A stretch of DNA of 64,000 nt. Source: Verrucomicrobiales bacterium. GTDB taxonomy: Bacteria > Verrucomicrobiota > Verrucomicrobiia > Verrucomicrobiales > V1-33. Location of the stretch: contig JAQGPJ010000055.1 of assembly GCA_028293125.1 (NCBI GenBank), forward strand, positions 89,753 to 153,752. The letters run 5' to 3'. Below, piece by piece: positions 26,301 through 36,479 of the stretch (positions are counted from its first letter, which is position 1; every line of letters begins with the position of its first letter). A program made the position numbers and the translations under genes. The notes under the pieces were generated by a model. That model made no database searches, had not been told where the DNA came from, and saw only the letters and a list, made by a program, of their open reading frames with translations.

Positions 26301-28466
26301 TTCAGCCTCACGATGAAAACCGATGTCCTGTGCGATGGCGTGGCGCTTCCCGATGCCGCTGTTTCCTGGCTGCACCTAACCGCCGGCCCGCACCGTGTGC
26401 GCTGGCAGGTGTCCATGCCGGTGTATGCCACCCGGAATCTGGAGGAGTTCCGGCAGCTGCGCGAGGTGGATTTCCGGCCCATGGCCACCGGTTCGGTGCC
26501 GGAACTGCTGGGCTCCAATCTGAATTTTCATGAGGAGGCTCCGGTCGGCCCGATATCCTCCGACCCGGTGGAGCCTTGGCCCGCAGCCACGGGCTGGCGT
26601 GCCGGGAGCGATCCCGCCACCGGCGTCCCGACGCTGGAGGCGGACTACGGCGCAGGAACTCTGACCGCCCTGCCGCCGGTGCCGGGCACGGTGACCTCGC
26701 AGCTGAAAATGGAGCGGAACGGCCCCTTGGGATTCACCGTCATCAACACCCTCCCGGCGGCGGCGGCCCCTTTTCCCTGGACCGCGTGGACCACCTCGCG
26801 CCCGCCCGTCTGGCCACTGGCGGAGGGCTGCCGCACTTCGGCGGCGGCAGTGGTGTTCACTCCGTTCACCCCGGTTTCCGTGGCGGAGGCTCTGGACCAG
26901 CCCGGCTTGGAATGGACTGCGGAAAGCAACCCGCCCGGACTTTGGAAAGCTCTGACAGGTGTTCCCCTGTCCGAAAACACCGATCCCGACGGGCTTTATC
27001 TTTATGGCATGGCCATGGGGGACACCGCCTGGCTGGAGACCACCGTGACCGGCCCGCTGGAGGTGTCCACCCAGTTTGGCACATCAGGCAGGGTGGAGCC
27101 CGGCCTCCGCATTCTGCTGGATGGCGTGCACGCGGCGGATGCAACCCGTGCCGGCTCCGTGCTGCGCGTTCCCGCCGGCTCCCACCGCGTGCGCTGGGAG
27201 GTGGCGCCGGCCACTCCCATACTGGGGGGAAGTTATGCGGTGATACGCAGCATCACCACCGCGCCCGGCGCTGTGCTGCCGGATTTCAATGCGCTGCTGG
27301 ATGCTCCGAATTTGAAATGGAGCCTCACCGGAACGATCCCCGCCCCGGTGGCCGGAACCGATGCCCACGACGGCTTGGACGCCCTCTCCCTTGGCTCCGG
27401 CACCGGTTACACCGTGCTGACCGCGGGCATGGAGGGACCGGGCATTCTTTCCTTCTGGATGAAGGGGTCCCCCAGCCTTGGCGAGCCGATTCTGGCCGGC
27501 CAGACGGTTCCGTTCCCCAGGACCACTCCTCCCACTCCCCTCACCGCCTGGAGAAAAATCACCCTGCCCGTCCCCGTCGGAATGCAAACCTGCCATTTCA
27601 GAGGACCGGGGATTCTGGATGAGTTCACTTGGCAGCCCCTGCCGGCCCTGACACCGGAGGAGGCGCTGGACACCCCGCCGGGAGTGACGGTGACAATGCC
27701 CAACCCCAACCTTTACGGGGCCGCGGCGTGGCCGGAATTCAGCGACGACGGCGCCGACTCCCTGATGATGATGCCCGGTCAGGCCCGCCGTCTGGAGGTC
27801 AAAGTGCCGCCTCTCAGCTCCCTTTCCCTGCGGGTGCGCGCGGTCTTTGGGACCGGGACCTTCGGCTTTCAGGATCTGGACTCCCAGCCAACCTCCACCA
27901 CTTGGACGACCCGGACTTTCTCCACCCAGGCCGATGCCGGCATCACCACGGTGTATCTGCGCGCCAGCCTCGCACCGGTCCTGATTGACCGGCTGACGGT
28001 CACCACGCCCCCTGGCACCGGTGTGGGTTATTTCCCATGGGCGGACGGCCATGGTCTGGCCACCGCGCGGAACCAGCCGCTGGACGATCCCGACGGCGAT
28101 GGCTGGAGCAACCTTCTGGAGTATTCCCTCGGTGGGAACCCTGCATTAGGCGGTGATGTCAAACCCGGCACCGAAACCGTCCCGGGCGCTCCTGAAACGG
28201 TCTTCTGGACCGATCCCCTCAGCGGTCTGGTTTATTTGGAGGTCCGCTACTGGAAGCGCACCAGCCAGACAGCCACCGTTGAAACCGCGCAAAACCCGGA
28301 CAGCGCCCGCCTCCTGGGCGATGCCGCCGGCTGGAGCTCCAGCCCCTTGCCCGGCACCGTGACCACACCGGGTCCCGAGGGCTGGAGCCGGGTGGTGTGG
28401 CGCTCCCCGGAGCCGGCGACGGCGGGTGGGCGGATTTTTGTGAGGGTGCGGTATTCGGCTTTGTGA
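23382..28466 (+). CDS. Giant secreted multi-domain repeat protein, paralogue 1 (1694 residues)
   Basis: A signal peptide (MINIRFPVLVLGVVLSGPAAWG|QT) is followed by about twelve units of 105-145 residues. Each opens with a variant of (S/A)EALDTPG-x-x-W, at about 23455, 23838, 24220, 24625, 24998, 25432, 25810, 26122, 26497, 26880, 27285 and 27652. Units contain WTTGGDAVW, SWMEAAVTGPGVLSW and GPHRVRWQ, the same beta-sandwich found in many bacterial secreted proteins (consensus WLETTVTGPGTLSFWWKVS), here quite divergent. Residues about 1550-1575 have DDPDGDGWSNLLEYSLGGNP, a calcium-loop motif, then a final domain of about 100 residues ending RIFVRVRYSAL. It is probably a cell-surface adhesin or carbohydrate-binding scaffold. 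Its next neighbour is a tandem paralogue. Confidence 0.8.
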   Translation: MINIRFPVLVLGVVLSGPAAWGQTLSDALDTPDRTWTPAGAVTALNDPALAHDGVDAVRLEVFRSPETGVFESSISTELAVPSVVEFWHRSRDLDAVTVLGINNIPSGNSSVWKLHQTVAPAGKLEISNKGEPGAGPLYLDSVRVRPAALVSLAEALDWTAPVEQGVSNNPGTVFGVNEGWLAPDGADAVYFNQTDTYIQTTVTGPALLSYRSRDARENAGTEALASISPERAPFPEFTVGDRTWFQAPAAGVMYFKTRYGATAPVVMDALETVPPVPAGEALDTAVAGVTLSGYAAGTSRVPAGASDGDAVLCLEDRAPGDPVAGPNSGQVSVTVAGPALVRFEYLGAGSCTSDGIWMLPLDSALQPQSMNSTAWRTVEIPVYQASQVVGWTGNLWINAVSAHPLPPGLSPGTLLDAPDVVPEFPIPARVMPQFSPVAKNGQEQGLVVAPVPTPAGTVPVIRLPFQGPSVVSLWVSSNSSLARLRIDGGPWQAKPPVIWYLNDPFMAVVPTAGAHFLEVSGPAFMDQFRVVPLEELPLAEALGAPELVFTTSPGTPWKGYKVPEGLDKRDNRAATGGQHTVEADPWIETTVNGPGVLGFKIRWHSVVSAGFPGGTGDFPPRMSIDGATAEAVTGGPGGAPSEFFVGAGPHTVRWIQKGSRAGEPPSTMVWMDGVSFKPGTIPASEALDTPGRSWTLGGSGGEALPLAMATGSPDGVDSVRMQSTSAGGSGWVETVVNLPAYISFSGSNLVITNGAGEVIFNQGTAAASSFQREIKGVGPAQLRFSHTPGQPGVLDKVMIFESAGRIASTAVLSPSGSVWKRLDEKPWSVLENPWTGEAVFQAGNPFWIEGTVMGPCMLGIGQEMTLPDHGNRKVFNGLISYAGPQRVLMARRNGNPASAQFLVTDGYRPALDMTEAMGASGITWTTGGDAVWICVGNRLAYSPTLWPGETSWMEAAVTGPGVLSWRLPPAGSFSLTMKTDVLCDGVALPDAAVSWLHLTAGPHRVRWQVSMPVYATRNLEEFRQLREVDFRPMATGSVPELLGSNLNFHEEAPVGPISSDPVEPWPAATGWRAGSDPATGVPTLEADYGAGTLTALPPVPGTVTSQLKMERNGPLGFTVINTLPAAAAPFPWTAWTTSRPPVWPLAEGCRTSAAAVVFTPFTPVSVAEALDQPGLEWTAESNPPGLWKALTGVPLSENTDPDGLYLYGMAMGDTAWLETTVTGPLEVSTQFGTSGRVEPGLRILLDGVHAADATRAGSVLRVPAGSHRVRWEVAPATPILGGSYAVIRSITTAPGAVLPDFNALLDAPNLKWSLTGTIPAPVAGTDAHDGLDALSLGSGTGYTVLTAGMEGPGILSFWMKGSPSLGEPILAGQTVPFPRTTPPTPLTAWRKITLPVPVGMQTCHFRGPGILDEFTWQPLPALTPEEALDTPPGVTVTMPNPNLYGAAAWPEFSDDGADSLMMMPGQARRLEVKVPPLSSLSLRVRAVFGTGTFGFQDLDSQPTSTTWTTRTFSTQADAGITTVYLRASLAPVLIDRLTVTTPPGTGVGYFPWADGHGLATARNQPLDDPDGDGWSNLLEYSLGGNPALGGDVKPGTETVPGAPETVFWTDPLSGLVYLEVRYWKRTSQTATVETAQNPDSARLLGDAAGWSSSPLPGTVTTPGPEGWSRVVWRSPEPATAGGRIFVRVRYSAL

Positions 28467-28474
28467 GGGGGAGG

Positions 28475-28651
28475 AAGTTTTCAGGATGCAGTGGGGTGAG
28501 TGGACGGGATGGACAAAATGAAAGCGGTCCGGAGCGGGAAGTGCGCCGCTCCGGGCTTCCGGGTTCCTTGAACCCGCCGGCCCGCCGCCCAATAACCAAT
28601 AACCGTTAACCAATTACCCATCCCCCTTCACCTGAATCCTGAACTCTTTAA
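28475..28651. repeat. Intergenic repeat element, copy C (partial modules)
   Basis: Contains AGTTTTCAGGATGCAG, GAGTGGACGGGATGGACAAA and a GTGCGCCGCTCCGGGCTTC block that copy E also has (GGATGGACGGGATGGACAAA and GCGCCGGGCTTC). CACCTGAATCCTGAACTCTT is at the right end. The heptad arrays are almost lost. It lies between the two giant paralogues, just before the TATAAA at about 28661-28666. Confidence 0.5.
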
Positions 28652-28749
28652 ACTCCCTTTGTATAAAATGGAAAGTCAGGCAGGGCGCGGTTGAACGTTT
28701 CGGTTTTGCTTTGTTTTGTTTTGTTTTTGGCGTGCCCGCCCCTTTGACA

Positions 28750-31700
28750 ATGAATATCTGTTTTTCTGTTTTAGTGCTTGGAGCAATGCTCGGGGTTGGC
28801 GGTCCAGCCGCGCGGGCACAGTACCTGAGCGATGCCCTGGACACGCCGGGCCGGACTTGGGCATCGCAGGGAGGGGCGACCGTTCTGAACGATCCTGCCT
28901 TGGCGCATGACGGATGCGGTGAGTCTGCATATCCATACCCCACCGTTTCAAGGAATTGAACGCCCCACCCTCTCCACGCAACTGGAGATCCCTTCGGTGG
29001 TGGAGTTCTGGCACCGGTCGCAGGATCTGGACGGGGTGACCACTCTGGGGGTCAACCGCGTGAATTCCGGGACCTCCAGCGTATGGCGCCGGCACCGGAT
29101 GGTGGCTCCGGCGGGAAGACTGGAAATTTCCAACCTGGCAAACACGGTGAGCTTTCTGTATCTGGACAGTGTGGATATCCGGCCGGCAGCGTTGACAAGC
29201 CTGGCGGAGGCCTTGGACTGGCCCTTCCTGGTGATAGCGGAGAGTTCCGGCAACTCCTTCCCCCCTGGCGACCCCGGCACGGTCCTTGGGGTCACGGAGA
29301 GCTGGCTGGCGCTGGACGGGGTGGATTCCATCCTTGTCAGCCAGCACAGCACTTCCATCAGAGCCGCCGTGTCCGGCCCGGCTCTGGTTTCCTACCGCTC
29401 CCGGGATGCCGAGGAAAACTCCGGGCTGCAGCCGCAAAGTGGTTTCAGGGATGGCTCCCCGCTTCCGGAATTCACCTCCGGTGACCGGACATGGTTCTGG
29501 ATGGCGGGCAACGGGTTTGTGAACTTCGCGGTGCGCTCTGTATCGGTGCCGGTGCTGATGGACGGGCTTGAGAAGCCGGCGGAGGTGCCGGTGCGGAAGG
29601 CGCTGGACGCGCCCGGGCTGGAACTGGAGCTTTCGGGCATGGCCGCCGGCACGCCGCAGGTTCCCCCTGGGGCTTCAGACGGCGACGCGGTGCTATGCCT
29701 GGCGGATCCGGCGTTTGAAGGATCCGGTGGCGGGCGGATTTCCCTGAAGGTGAACAGTCCGCGAGTGGTGCGGTTTGAGTATCTGGGCCTCGGGGCTTTG
29801 AAATGCGACGGACGTACGGTCCGGGCATTGAACTCCAGCACATGGCAGACCCAGGAGCTGATGGTTTACGACGCCCCACGGACACTCACCTGGGAGGGCA
29901 GCCTCTGGGTCAACGCGGTCAGTGCCGGACCTCCGCCCCCTGGCCGGAGTGCCGGGGAACTGCTCAATGCCCCGGGCTTGGTGCCGGAGTTTCCCTATCC
30001 GGTCTACGCGGAGGTGATGCCGGGCAGTGTGGAGGGCGACGAGGGGCTCTACCTTGCCCCCAATTCCCCGCAGGATGAAATGACGCCAGTCATCCACCTG
30101 CCGTTCCAAGGACCCTCCGTGGTTTCCATATGGGTATCGATGTCCGGCAACTTCCACTTTCTGAGGACGGACGGCGGGCCGTGGCAGGCGGCATCGTGGG
30201 CGGGCACCGAACCGGGCCGGACCTTCACCGCAGTGGTGCCGGGGGAGGGAGCCCACTTTCTGGAGGTGGGCGGGGTGGGATTGCTGGACCGATTCCAGAC
30301 AGTGCCTCTGGAGGAGATGCCCTTGGCGGAGGCTCTGGACGCGCCGGGGATGGTCTTCACCACCTCCCCTGTCACTCCGTGGAAAGGATATCGGGTGCCG
30401 GAGGGCATGGGCCTGCTGGGCAGCCATGGAGCCACTGGCGGCCGGCATGCTGCGGCTGGGGATCCCTGGATCGAAACCCGGGTGGAGGGTCCGGGAGTCC
30501 TCGAATTCAGAATCAGGCCGTATTCCCTAGGCACCGGCTACCCACCCTACAATGATCGGAGCCTCCTGTCGGGGGTCAGCGTGGACGGCGGAAGCCCGCA
30601 GCCGGTGAGCAGCGGCCTGGATGGCACGCCCGCCGGGATCCCCTTGGGGGCCGGTCCACACACCGTGCGCTGGATCCAGAAGGGAAGCCAGGCGCTGGAT
30701 CCCCTGGCCACCAGCGTCTGGATGGACCGGGTTTCGTTCACCGCGGGAACCATCCCCCTGTCGGAGGCGCTGGACACGCCGGGCCGGGGCTGGACGGCCC
30801 ACGGCGCCGCCGGGGAGGTGCTTCCCGTAGTGTGGGCCGGGGGATCGCCGGACGGGGTGGACTCCGTGCAGCTGCGTTCCGCCGGCACCCGGGTGGAGAC
30901 GGTGGTGAATCTCCCCGCCCGGATCAGCTTCACCGGCAGCAATCTGTTGATGACCGGCGGCACGGGGGAAGCGATTATCAATCAGCAGCGGGCGGGCACC
31001 GCCACTTTTCAGCTGTCCCTCAATGGAACGGGGCCGGCGCGGCTGCGTTTCAGTCCGGCGGAGAGCGGTCCCGCGGTTCTGGACCAAGTGGTGATTTTTG
31101 AAACCACGGACCGCATCGCTCCAGCGGCGGTCTCCCAGGCCTCCGGCATCGGATGGAGGAGAGTGGATGGAAAACCGTGGTCCATCCTCAGCAATCCCGT
31201 GACCGGGGAGACGCGTTACGGAGCCGGAAATCCAGCATGGATGGAGGCGGTGGTGCCGGGGCCGTGCGTAATCATGGCCAGCCGGGAAATGACCCTGCCG
31301 GATCACGGGAACCGCATCGTGTTCGGCGGAAAAATCCATTATCCCGGTCCGCAGCGGGTGCTGATGGCATGGAGGGATGAATTCGGCGCTCCCCTGAATC
31401 TTTTCATCACCGACAATTACCGGCCGGCGCTGGATCCGGTGGAGGCCATGAAGGTGTCCGGCCTGACTTGGACCACGGGGGGTGAGGCTCCGTGGATGTG
31501 CGTCGCCGCGGGCGCGTCTGTCAGCGCTCCGGTGCTGCCGGGGGAGGTGTCGTGGATCGAGGCGGAGTTGACCGGTCCCGGCGTGCTCCGCTGGAGCCTG
31601 AACCCGCTGCCGTCGGACTCCTCCGGCAGGATCGGGGATGTGACCTGCGACGGCGTGGCTCTGCCCTCCGCCGGTCTGTCCTATCTGCATCTGACCCCGG

Positions 31701-33784
31701 GACCGCACCGGGTGCGGTGGCAGGCCGCGTGGCCGGTGGGGGGTTTTGTGGACAATGGATCCTATGTGCGGCTGGAGGATGTGGGTTTTCAGCCGCAGCC
31801 CACCGGCTCGGTGACAGCGGTCCTCGGCTCCCCGGTGAATATTCATGAGGAGCTCCCGGTCGGATCCCGGTATGTCAGCCCCTCCGTCGTGCCTTGGCCC
31901 GCAGCCCACGGCTGGCGGCCCGGAAGCGATGCGGTCACCGGTGCCCCGGTGCTGGAGGCGGACTACGGCGCGGGTGCCCTGACCGCCCTGCTGCCGGTGC
32001 CGGGCACCATGACCTCGCAGCTGAAAATGGAACGGAGTGGCCCCTTGGGGATTGCCGCGGCCACCACCCTGCCGGCGGCGGCGGCCCCGTTCCCTTGGAC
32101 CCCATGGACCACCCGGACTCCTGTCTGGCCTTTGGCGCAGGGCTACCGCACCTCGGTGGCTGGGGTTGCCTTTGTTTCCTATGCGCCGGTCTCCGTGGGG
32201 GAGGCCCTGGACAAGCCTGGGCTGGACTGGACCACGGGCAGCAACCCGCCCGGACTTTGGAAAGCCCTGACAGGAATCACCCAGCCGGAGAGCAGCGATC
32301 CGGATGCCCTGTATCTCTCCGGCATGGCCATGGGGGACACCGCCTGGCTGGAGACCACCGTGGAGGGGCCGCTGGGTGTGTCCGTCTATTTTGAAAGCCT
32401 GCCATCCCGGCTCGCGCCGACTTTCAGGACTCTGCTGGATGGAAGACCAGTGACAACGTTTTCGCCGCTGCGGGTTCCGCTAGGTTCCCATCGTCTGCGC
32501 TGGGAGGTGACGGCACGCGCCCCTATACCGGCAGGGGAATATGTGGTTTTACGCAGGGCCGCCACCGTATCCAGCGCCCCGCCACCGGATGTGAATGCCC
32601 TGATCGATGCGCCGGGCCTGGAGTGGAGCCTGGCTGGATCCTCCCCCACGGCGGTGACCGCCGCTGAATCCCATGATGGCGTGGATGCTCTTTCCTTCAG
32701 CGGCGGCTCCGGGGTTTTTTCGGTGTCCCTGCAGGGGCCGGGCGTTTTGTCCTTCTGGAAAAACCAGAGTTCCGCAATTGAGGACCCACTGGTGCTGGAT
32801 GAACTGAGTCTGCTGACCGGTGCCCCACGCCACCCAGGCTGGCGGCAATTCATCCTGCCCATCCCCGCCGGCCCCCACATCTGCCAGATCCGCAAACGCT
32901 CCAGCACCACGGTTCTGGATGAATTCGACTGGCAGCCACTGCCGGCCATCACCCCTGAGGAAGCTCTGGATGCTCCTGCGGGAGTGACGGTGACGGTTCC
33001 GGATCCCCATCAGGCTGGAGCCGCCCCCTGGGGCAGTCTCAGCGATGACGACACCGATTCCCTGCTGCTGATGCCGGACCAGCCACACCGGCTGGAAATC
33101 AAAGTGCCCCCTCAAAGCACCGTCTCCCTGCGGGCACGCTCCGCATACAGCACTTCGACGCTTAATTTCACCGGCTATCTCGGCATTCAGAATATACCGC
33201 GCCCGGTGCCGGTCACCACAGCCTGGACCACCTATACGTTCTCCACCGGGGACGACTTTGGCACCGGCACCGTTTACTTGGCTGCCTACACGGCACCGGT
33301 CCTGATCGACCGGCTGACCGTCACCACGCCCCCCACTGGTGCGGGTTATTTCCCATGGGCGGACGGCCACGGTCTGGCCACGGCCCGGAACCAGCCGCTG
33401 GACGATCCGGATAGCGACGGGTGGAGCAATCTGCTGGAGTATTCCCTCGGTCTGGACCCCACCACCGCCGACAGCGCCAAAGCCGGCACCGACACCGTGC
33501 CCGGCACCCCGGAAACGGCTGTCTGGACCGATCCCGGAACCGGCCTGACCTATCCGGAGATCCGCTACTGGCGGCGCAACGGCCAGACCGCCACCGTCGA
33601 AACCGCGCAGGATCCGGAAGCCAGCGCGTGGATGGGCGACCCCGCCGGCTGGACGCCCAGCCCCCTGCCCGGCACTGTGACCACTCCCAGCCCGGAGGGC
33701 TGGAGCCGGGTGGTGTGGCGGTCTTCAGAGCCGGTGGCGGCGGGCGGGCGGGTTTTTATGAGGGTGCGTTATTCGTCTTTGTGA
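28750..33784 (+). pseudogene. Giant secreted repeat protein, paralogue 2, frameshifted behind the signal peptide
   Basis: ATG 28750 gives a signal peptide (MNICFSVLVLGAMLGVGGPAARA|Q) and the first unit LSDALDTPGRTW, then the frame is lost near 28910. The remaining 1625 residues are open from 28907 to 33784. Alignment with paralogue 1 (GCGCATGACGGCGTGGACGC against GCGCATGACGGATGC) places a 5-base deletion there. Everything after it keeps domain order and the C-terminal DPDSDGWSNLLEYSLG plus RVFMRVRYSSL, so the mutation looks recent, switchable, or a sequencing error. Pentamer TTTTG repeats lie upstream (28710-28735). As written, the body could only be made without a signal peptide from ATG 28907. 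Confidence 0.75.
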
Positions 33785-33787
33785 GAG

Positions 33788-33815
33788 GAGGTTAAAGGGT
33801 TCAGGGTTCAGGGGA
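33788..33815. repeat. Intergenic repeat element, copy D (short module)
   Basis: GGTTAAAGGGTTCAGGGTTC and the following AGG match the GGTTAAAGGGTTCAGGGTCAGG module of copy E and the inverse of CCTGAACCCTGAACCC in copy A. Only this module is present, between paralogue 2 and the RCC1 gene. Confidence 0.5.
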
Positions 33816-33932
33816 AAAAGCTGCTGGATGGCGGGACTTTGAAGGCCTGTCCGTTTTCCTCCGGAGCCACGGGGTGATGACTGGCAGGCCAAAAATCCGC
33901 CTGACATTTTTTTGGGATCAGTTAAATTCCGT

Positions 33933-36143
33933 ATGGGTATTTCCTTGTCTCACTTTTCCATGGCGGCCCGGAGCGGCGGCTGGGCGGCGGCTGTTTTGCT
34001 GACCATGCTGGGATTTTGCCGCGTGGAGCGGGCGGCGGCGGTCGATTTCCTGGGCTGGGGCGCGGGGCCTCCTGTCTCCTGGCCGGATGCCGGCAGGGGG
34101 GATATCCGCAGGATTGCCGCCGGGACGGCATACACGGCGGCCCTGAGGGCGGATGGAACGGTGATTGCCTGGGGGGACAACACCCTGGGTCAGTGCAGCG
34201 TGCCCATTGGGCTGTCGGGTGTCACGGCCATCGCGGCCGGGGAGCGCCATCTGGTGGCTCTTCTGGCCAACGGATCCGCCGTGGCCTGGGGGGACAACTC
34301 CAAAGGGCAGTGCTCGGTTCCCGCCGGACTGCCGCCGATCGCCGCGGTCTCCGCCGGCAGTGCCCACACGGTGGTGCTGCTGGCCGATGGCGGCGTGCGC
34401 GCCTGGGGGGACAACTCCAAAGGGCAATGCACAGTTCCCGCCGGACTCAAAGACGTCACCGCGGTTTCCGCCGGCTGGCTGCACACCCTAGCGCTGCGGA
34501 ATGACGGGACGGTGACCGCCTGGGGGGACAATGCCCAGGGCCAGCGTGTGGTCCCGGCGGGCTTGGCAGGGGTCCGCGCCATCAGCGCCGGAGGGAAACA
34601 CTCCGTGGTCCTGAAACAGGACGGCACCGTGCAGGCATGGGGTGCCGGCAATGGCGGGCAGACAACGGTTCCCGCCGGTCTGACGGGCGTCGCCTCCATC
34701 TCCGCCGGATGGGAGCACACCGTCGCGGTGAAGGAGGATGGGACCGTGGCCGCCTGGGGCAACAGGCTTTATAACCGGACGGCGGTCCCCAACGGCCTGA
34801 ACGGAGCGACGGCGGCCGCCGCCGGGGATGAGCACACCGCCGTCCTGAAAAACGACGGCACCCTGGTGCTTTTTGGTTACAACGCCTACGGCCAGTCCAC
34901 AGTGCCCGGCGGCGTGAGCCGGCCGCGGGCGATCGCGGCGGGCTCCCGCATGACTCTGGCTCTGCGCACCGACGGCTCGGTGTTCGCCTGGGGCGCGACC
35001 GGACTCCGGGGTGGCATCGGGGACATTGCCGGACCCGGCGCCGCGGTGCAGATTGACGCGGAGGATGGCATATGGGCCATGTTGAAAAGTGACGGCACGG
35101 TGTCGGGTCGCGATGCCAATGTTCCTGTGGGCCTGGCCGGCGTGCAGGCGATGGTGGTCGGAGGATCGGGACACGGGGCCGCGCTGAAAAAGAATGGAAC
35201 CGTCACCGCGTGGGGCTATACGCTGGACGGTCCGGTCACCGCTCCGGCCGGACTGGACCATGTCACGGCCCTGGCGGCGGGCGGGCAGCACGCCGCCGCG
35301 CTGAGGGATGATGGCACGGTGGTGACCTGGGGCTCCAATGAGTATGGCCAGTGCACGGTGCCTCCTGGCCTCACGGGGGTCAGGGGTTTGGCTGCGGGAA
35401 CGCGGCATACCGCCGCCGTGAAAGCCGACGGCACCGTGGTGGTCTGGGGCGACAACTTGGCAGGCCAGAGGGAGATGCCTCCGGGCCTGACGGGAGTCAC
35501 GGCTTTGGCCGCGGGCGCGATGCACACCGTGGCTCTGAAGGAGGACGGCACGGTGGTGGCGTGGGGCGGCAATCAGTTTGGCCAGTGCACGGTGCCGGCG
35601 GGGTTGAAGCCCGTCATTGGCATCGCTGCGGGGGGGAACGCCACCTTTGTTCTGTTCCGGAGCGTAGGCGAGCCGGCGGAGGGATATTACGCCGCGTGGG
35701 CGGCCACCCAGTTCTCCGCAGAGCAGATGGCGGATCCGCTGATCAGCGGCAGCGAAGCCGATCCCGACGGGGACGGCTGGTCCAACGCGTTTGAGTATCT
35801 GCTCCACCGCACCCCCCTGACGCCGGACGGGGCACCGGAGATGACCGTCTCCGGAGAGTGGCCGCATAATCTGACCCTGGGGTTCATCCGCCGGGGAGAA
35901 CTGCCGGAGGGGGCGGTGCTCCTGATCGAGGAAAGCCAATACCTCACGGAGTGGAAATCCATTGCCATGAAAATCGGATCCGGCGGCTGGATGCCCAATC
36001 CTTACGGCAGCACCTACAGCAAAGTGACCGAGGAGCCGGTAGCCGGCGGCGGTGGCGACCTCCGGGTGACGGCCCTTTCCTCGTATCCCCACGGCGGAGT
36101 GGCCACCCTGAGATTCCTGAGGCTGAAGGGCTGGCTGCCCTGA
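33933..36143 (+). CDS. Secreted RCC1-repeat beta-propeller protein
   Basis: From ATG 33933 this is 736 residues (TTG 33912 would add 7). A signal peptide lies in the first 37 residues (AAAVLLTMLGFCRVERAAA). About thirteen RCC1-type units of roughly 40 residues follow, each with GVTAIAAGxxHTVALxxDGTVxAWGDNxxGQ-like sequence, enough for two seven-bladed propellers. The end has EADPDGDGWSNAFEYLL, the same calcium-loop motif as the two preceding giant proteins, then a beta domain of about 110 residues ending FLRLKGWLP. The ligand is unknown. It is a likely exported binding protein of the same surface system. Confidence 0.82.
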   Translation: MGISLSHFSMAARSGGWAAAVLLTMLGFCRVERAAAVDFLGWGAGPPVSWPDAGRGDIRRIAAGTAYTAALRADGTVIAWGDNTLGQCSVPIGLSGVTAIAAGERHLVALLANGSAVAWGDNSKGQCSVPAGLPPIAAVSAGSAHTVVLLADGGVRAWGDNSKGQCTVPAGLKDVTAVSAGWLHTLALRNDGTVTAWGDNAQGQRVVPAGLAGVRAISAGGKHSVVLKQDGTVQAWGAGNGGQTTVPAGLTGVASISAGWEHTVAVKEDGTVAAWGNRLYNRTAVPNGLNGATAAAAGDEHTAVLKNDGTLVLFGYNAYGQSTVPGGVSRPRAIAAGSRMTLALRTDGSVFAWGATGLRGGIGDIAGPGAAVQIDAEDGIWAMLKSDGTVSGRDANVPVGLAGVQAMVVGGSGHGAALKKNGTVTAWGYTLDGPVTAPAGLDHVTALAAGGQHAAALRDDGTVVTWGSNEYGQCTVPPGLTGVRGLAAGTRHTAAVKADGTVVVWGDNLAGQREMPPGLTGVTALAAGAMHTVALKEDGTVVAWGGNQFGQCTVPAGLKPVIGIAAGGNATFVLFRSVGEPAEGYYAAWAATQFSAEQMADPLISGSEADPDGDGWSNAFEYLLHRTPLTPDGAPEMTVSGEWPHNLTLGFIRRGELPEGAVLLIEESQYLTEWKSIAMKIGSGGWMPNPYGSTYSKVTEEPVAGGGGDLRVTALSSYPHGGVATLRFLRLKGWLP

Positions 36144-36186
36144 GAGCCCCGCCCGGCGGCGGTGTCCTGGCCATGCCCTCCCATCA

Positions 36187-36435
36187 TTGAACCCGGACAG
36201 CCTCCGGCAGCACCACGGGCATGGTGGAAAAAGCCTGGAGATGGCCCAATATCTACTCGAACGGGGGGCGGACCCATTTTTGTGCGAGGAATACGGCGGC
36301 AGCGCGCCGATAAACTGGCATGAGGAGGAAATCCGTGAGTTGTTCCGCCGGTTCCGACTGTCACCCGCCGGGCGGGAACGCTGGCTGCAGGGCGGGCATG
36401 ACGTGAGGGACCGCCAAGGGAATGCCGGTGAGTGA
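36187..36435 (+). pseudogene. Ankyrin-repeat gene fragment
   Basis: An 82-codon frame from TTG 36187 contains GKSLEMAQYLLERGADPFLCEE, a single ankyrin-repeat helix pair, and EEIRELFRRF, typical of the last capping helix. No start region, no further repeats and no promoter are visible, so this looks like the 3' end of a lost ankyrin-repeat gene. A functional small protein is less likely. Confidence 0.45.
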
Positions 36436-36479
36436 TTTCTGCCTTGACGCGGGAATTTAAAACCGCGCGCGCCCGTGTT

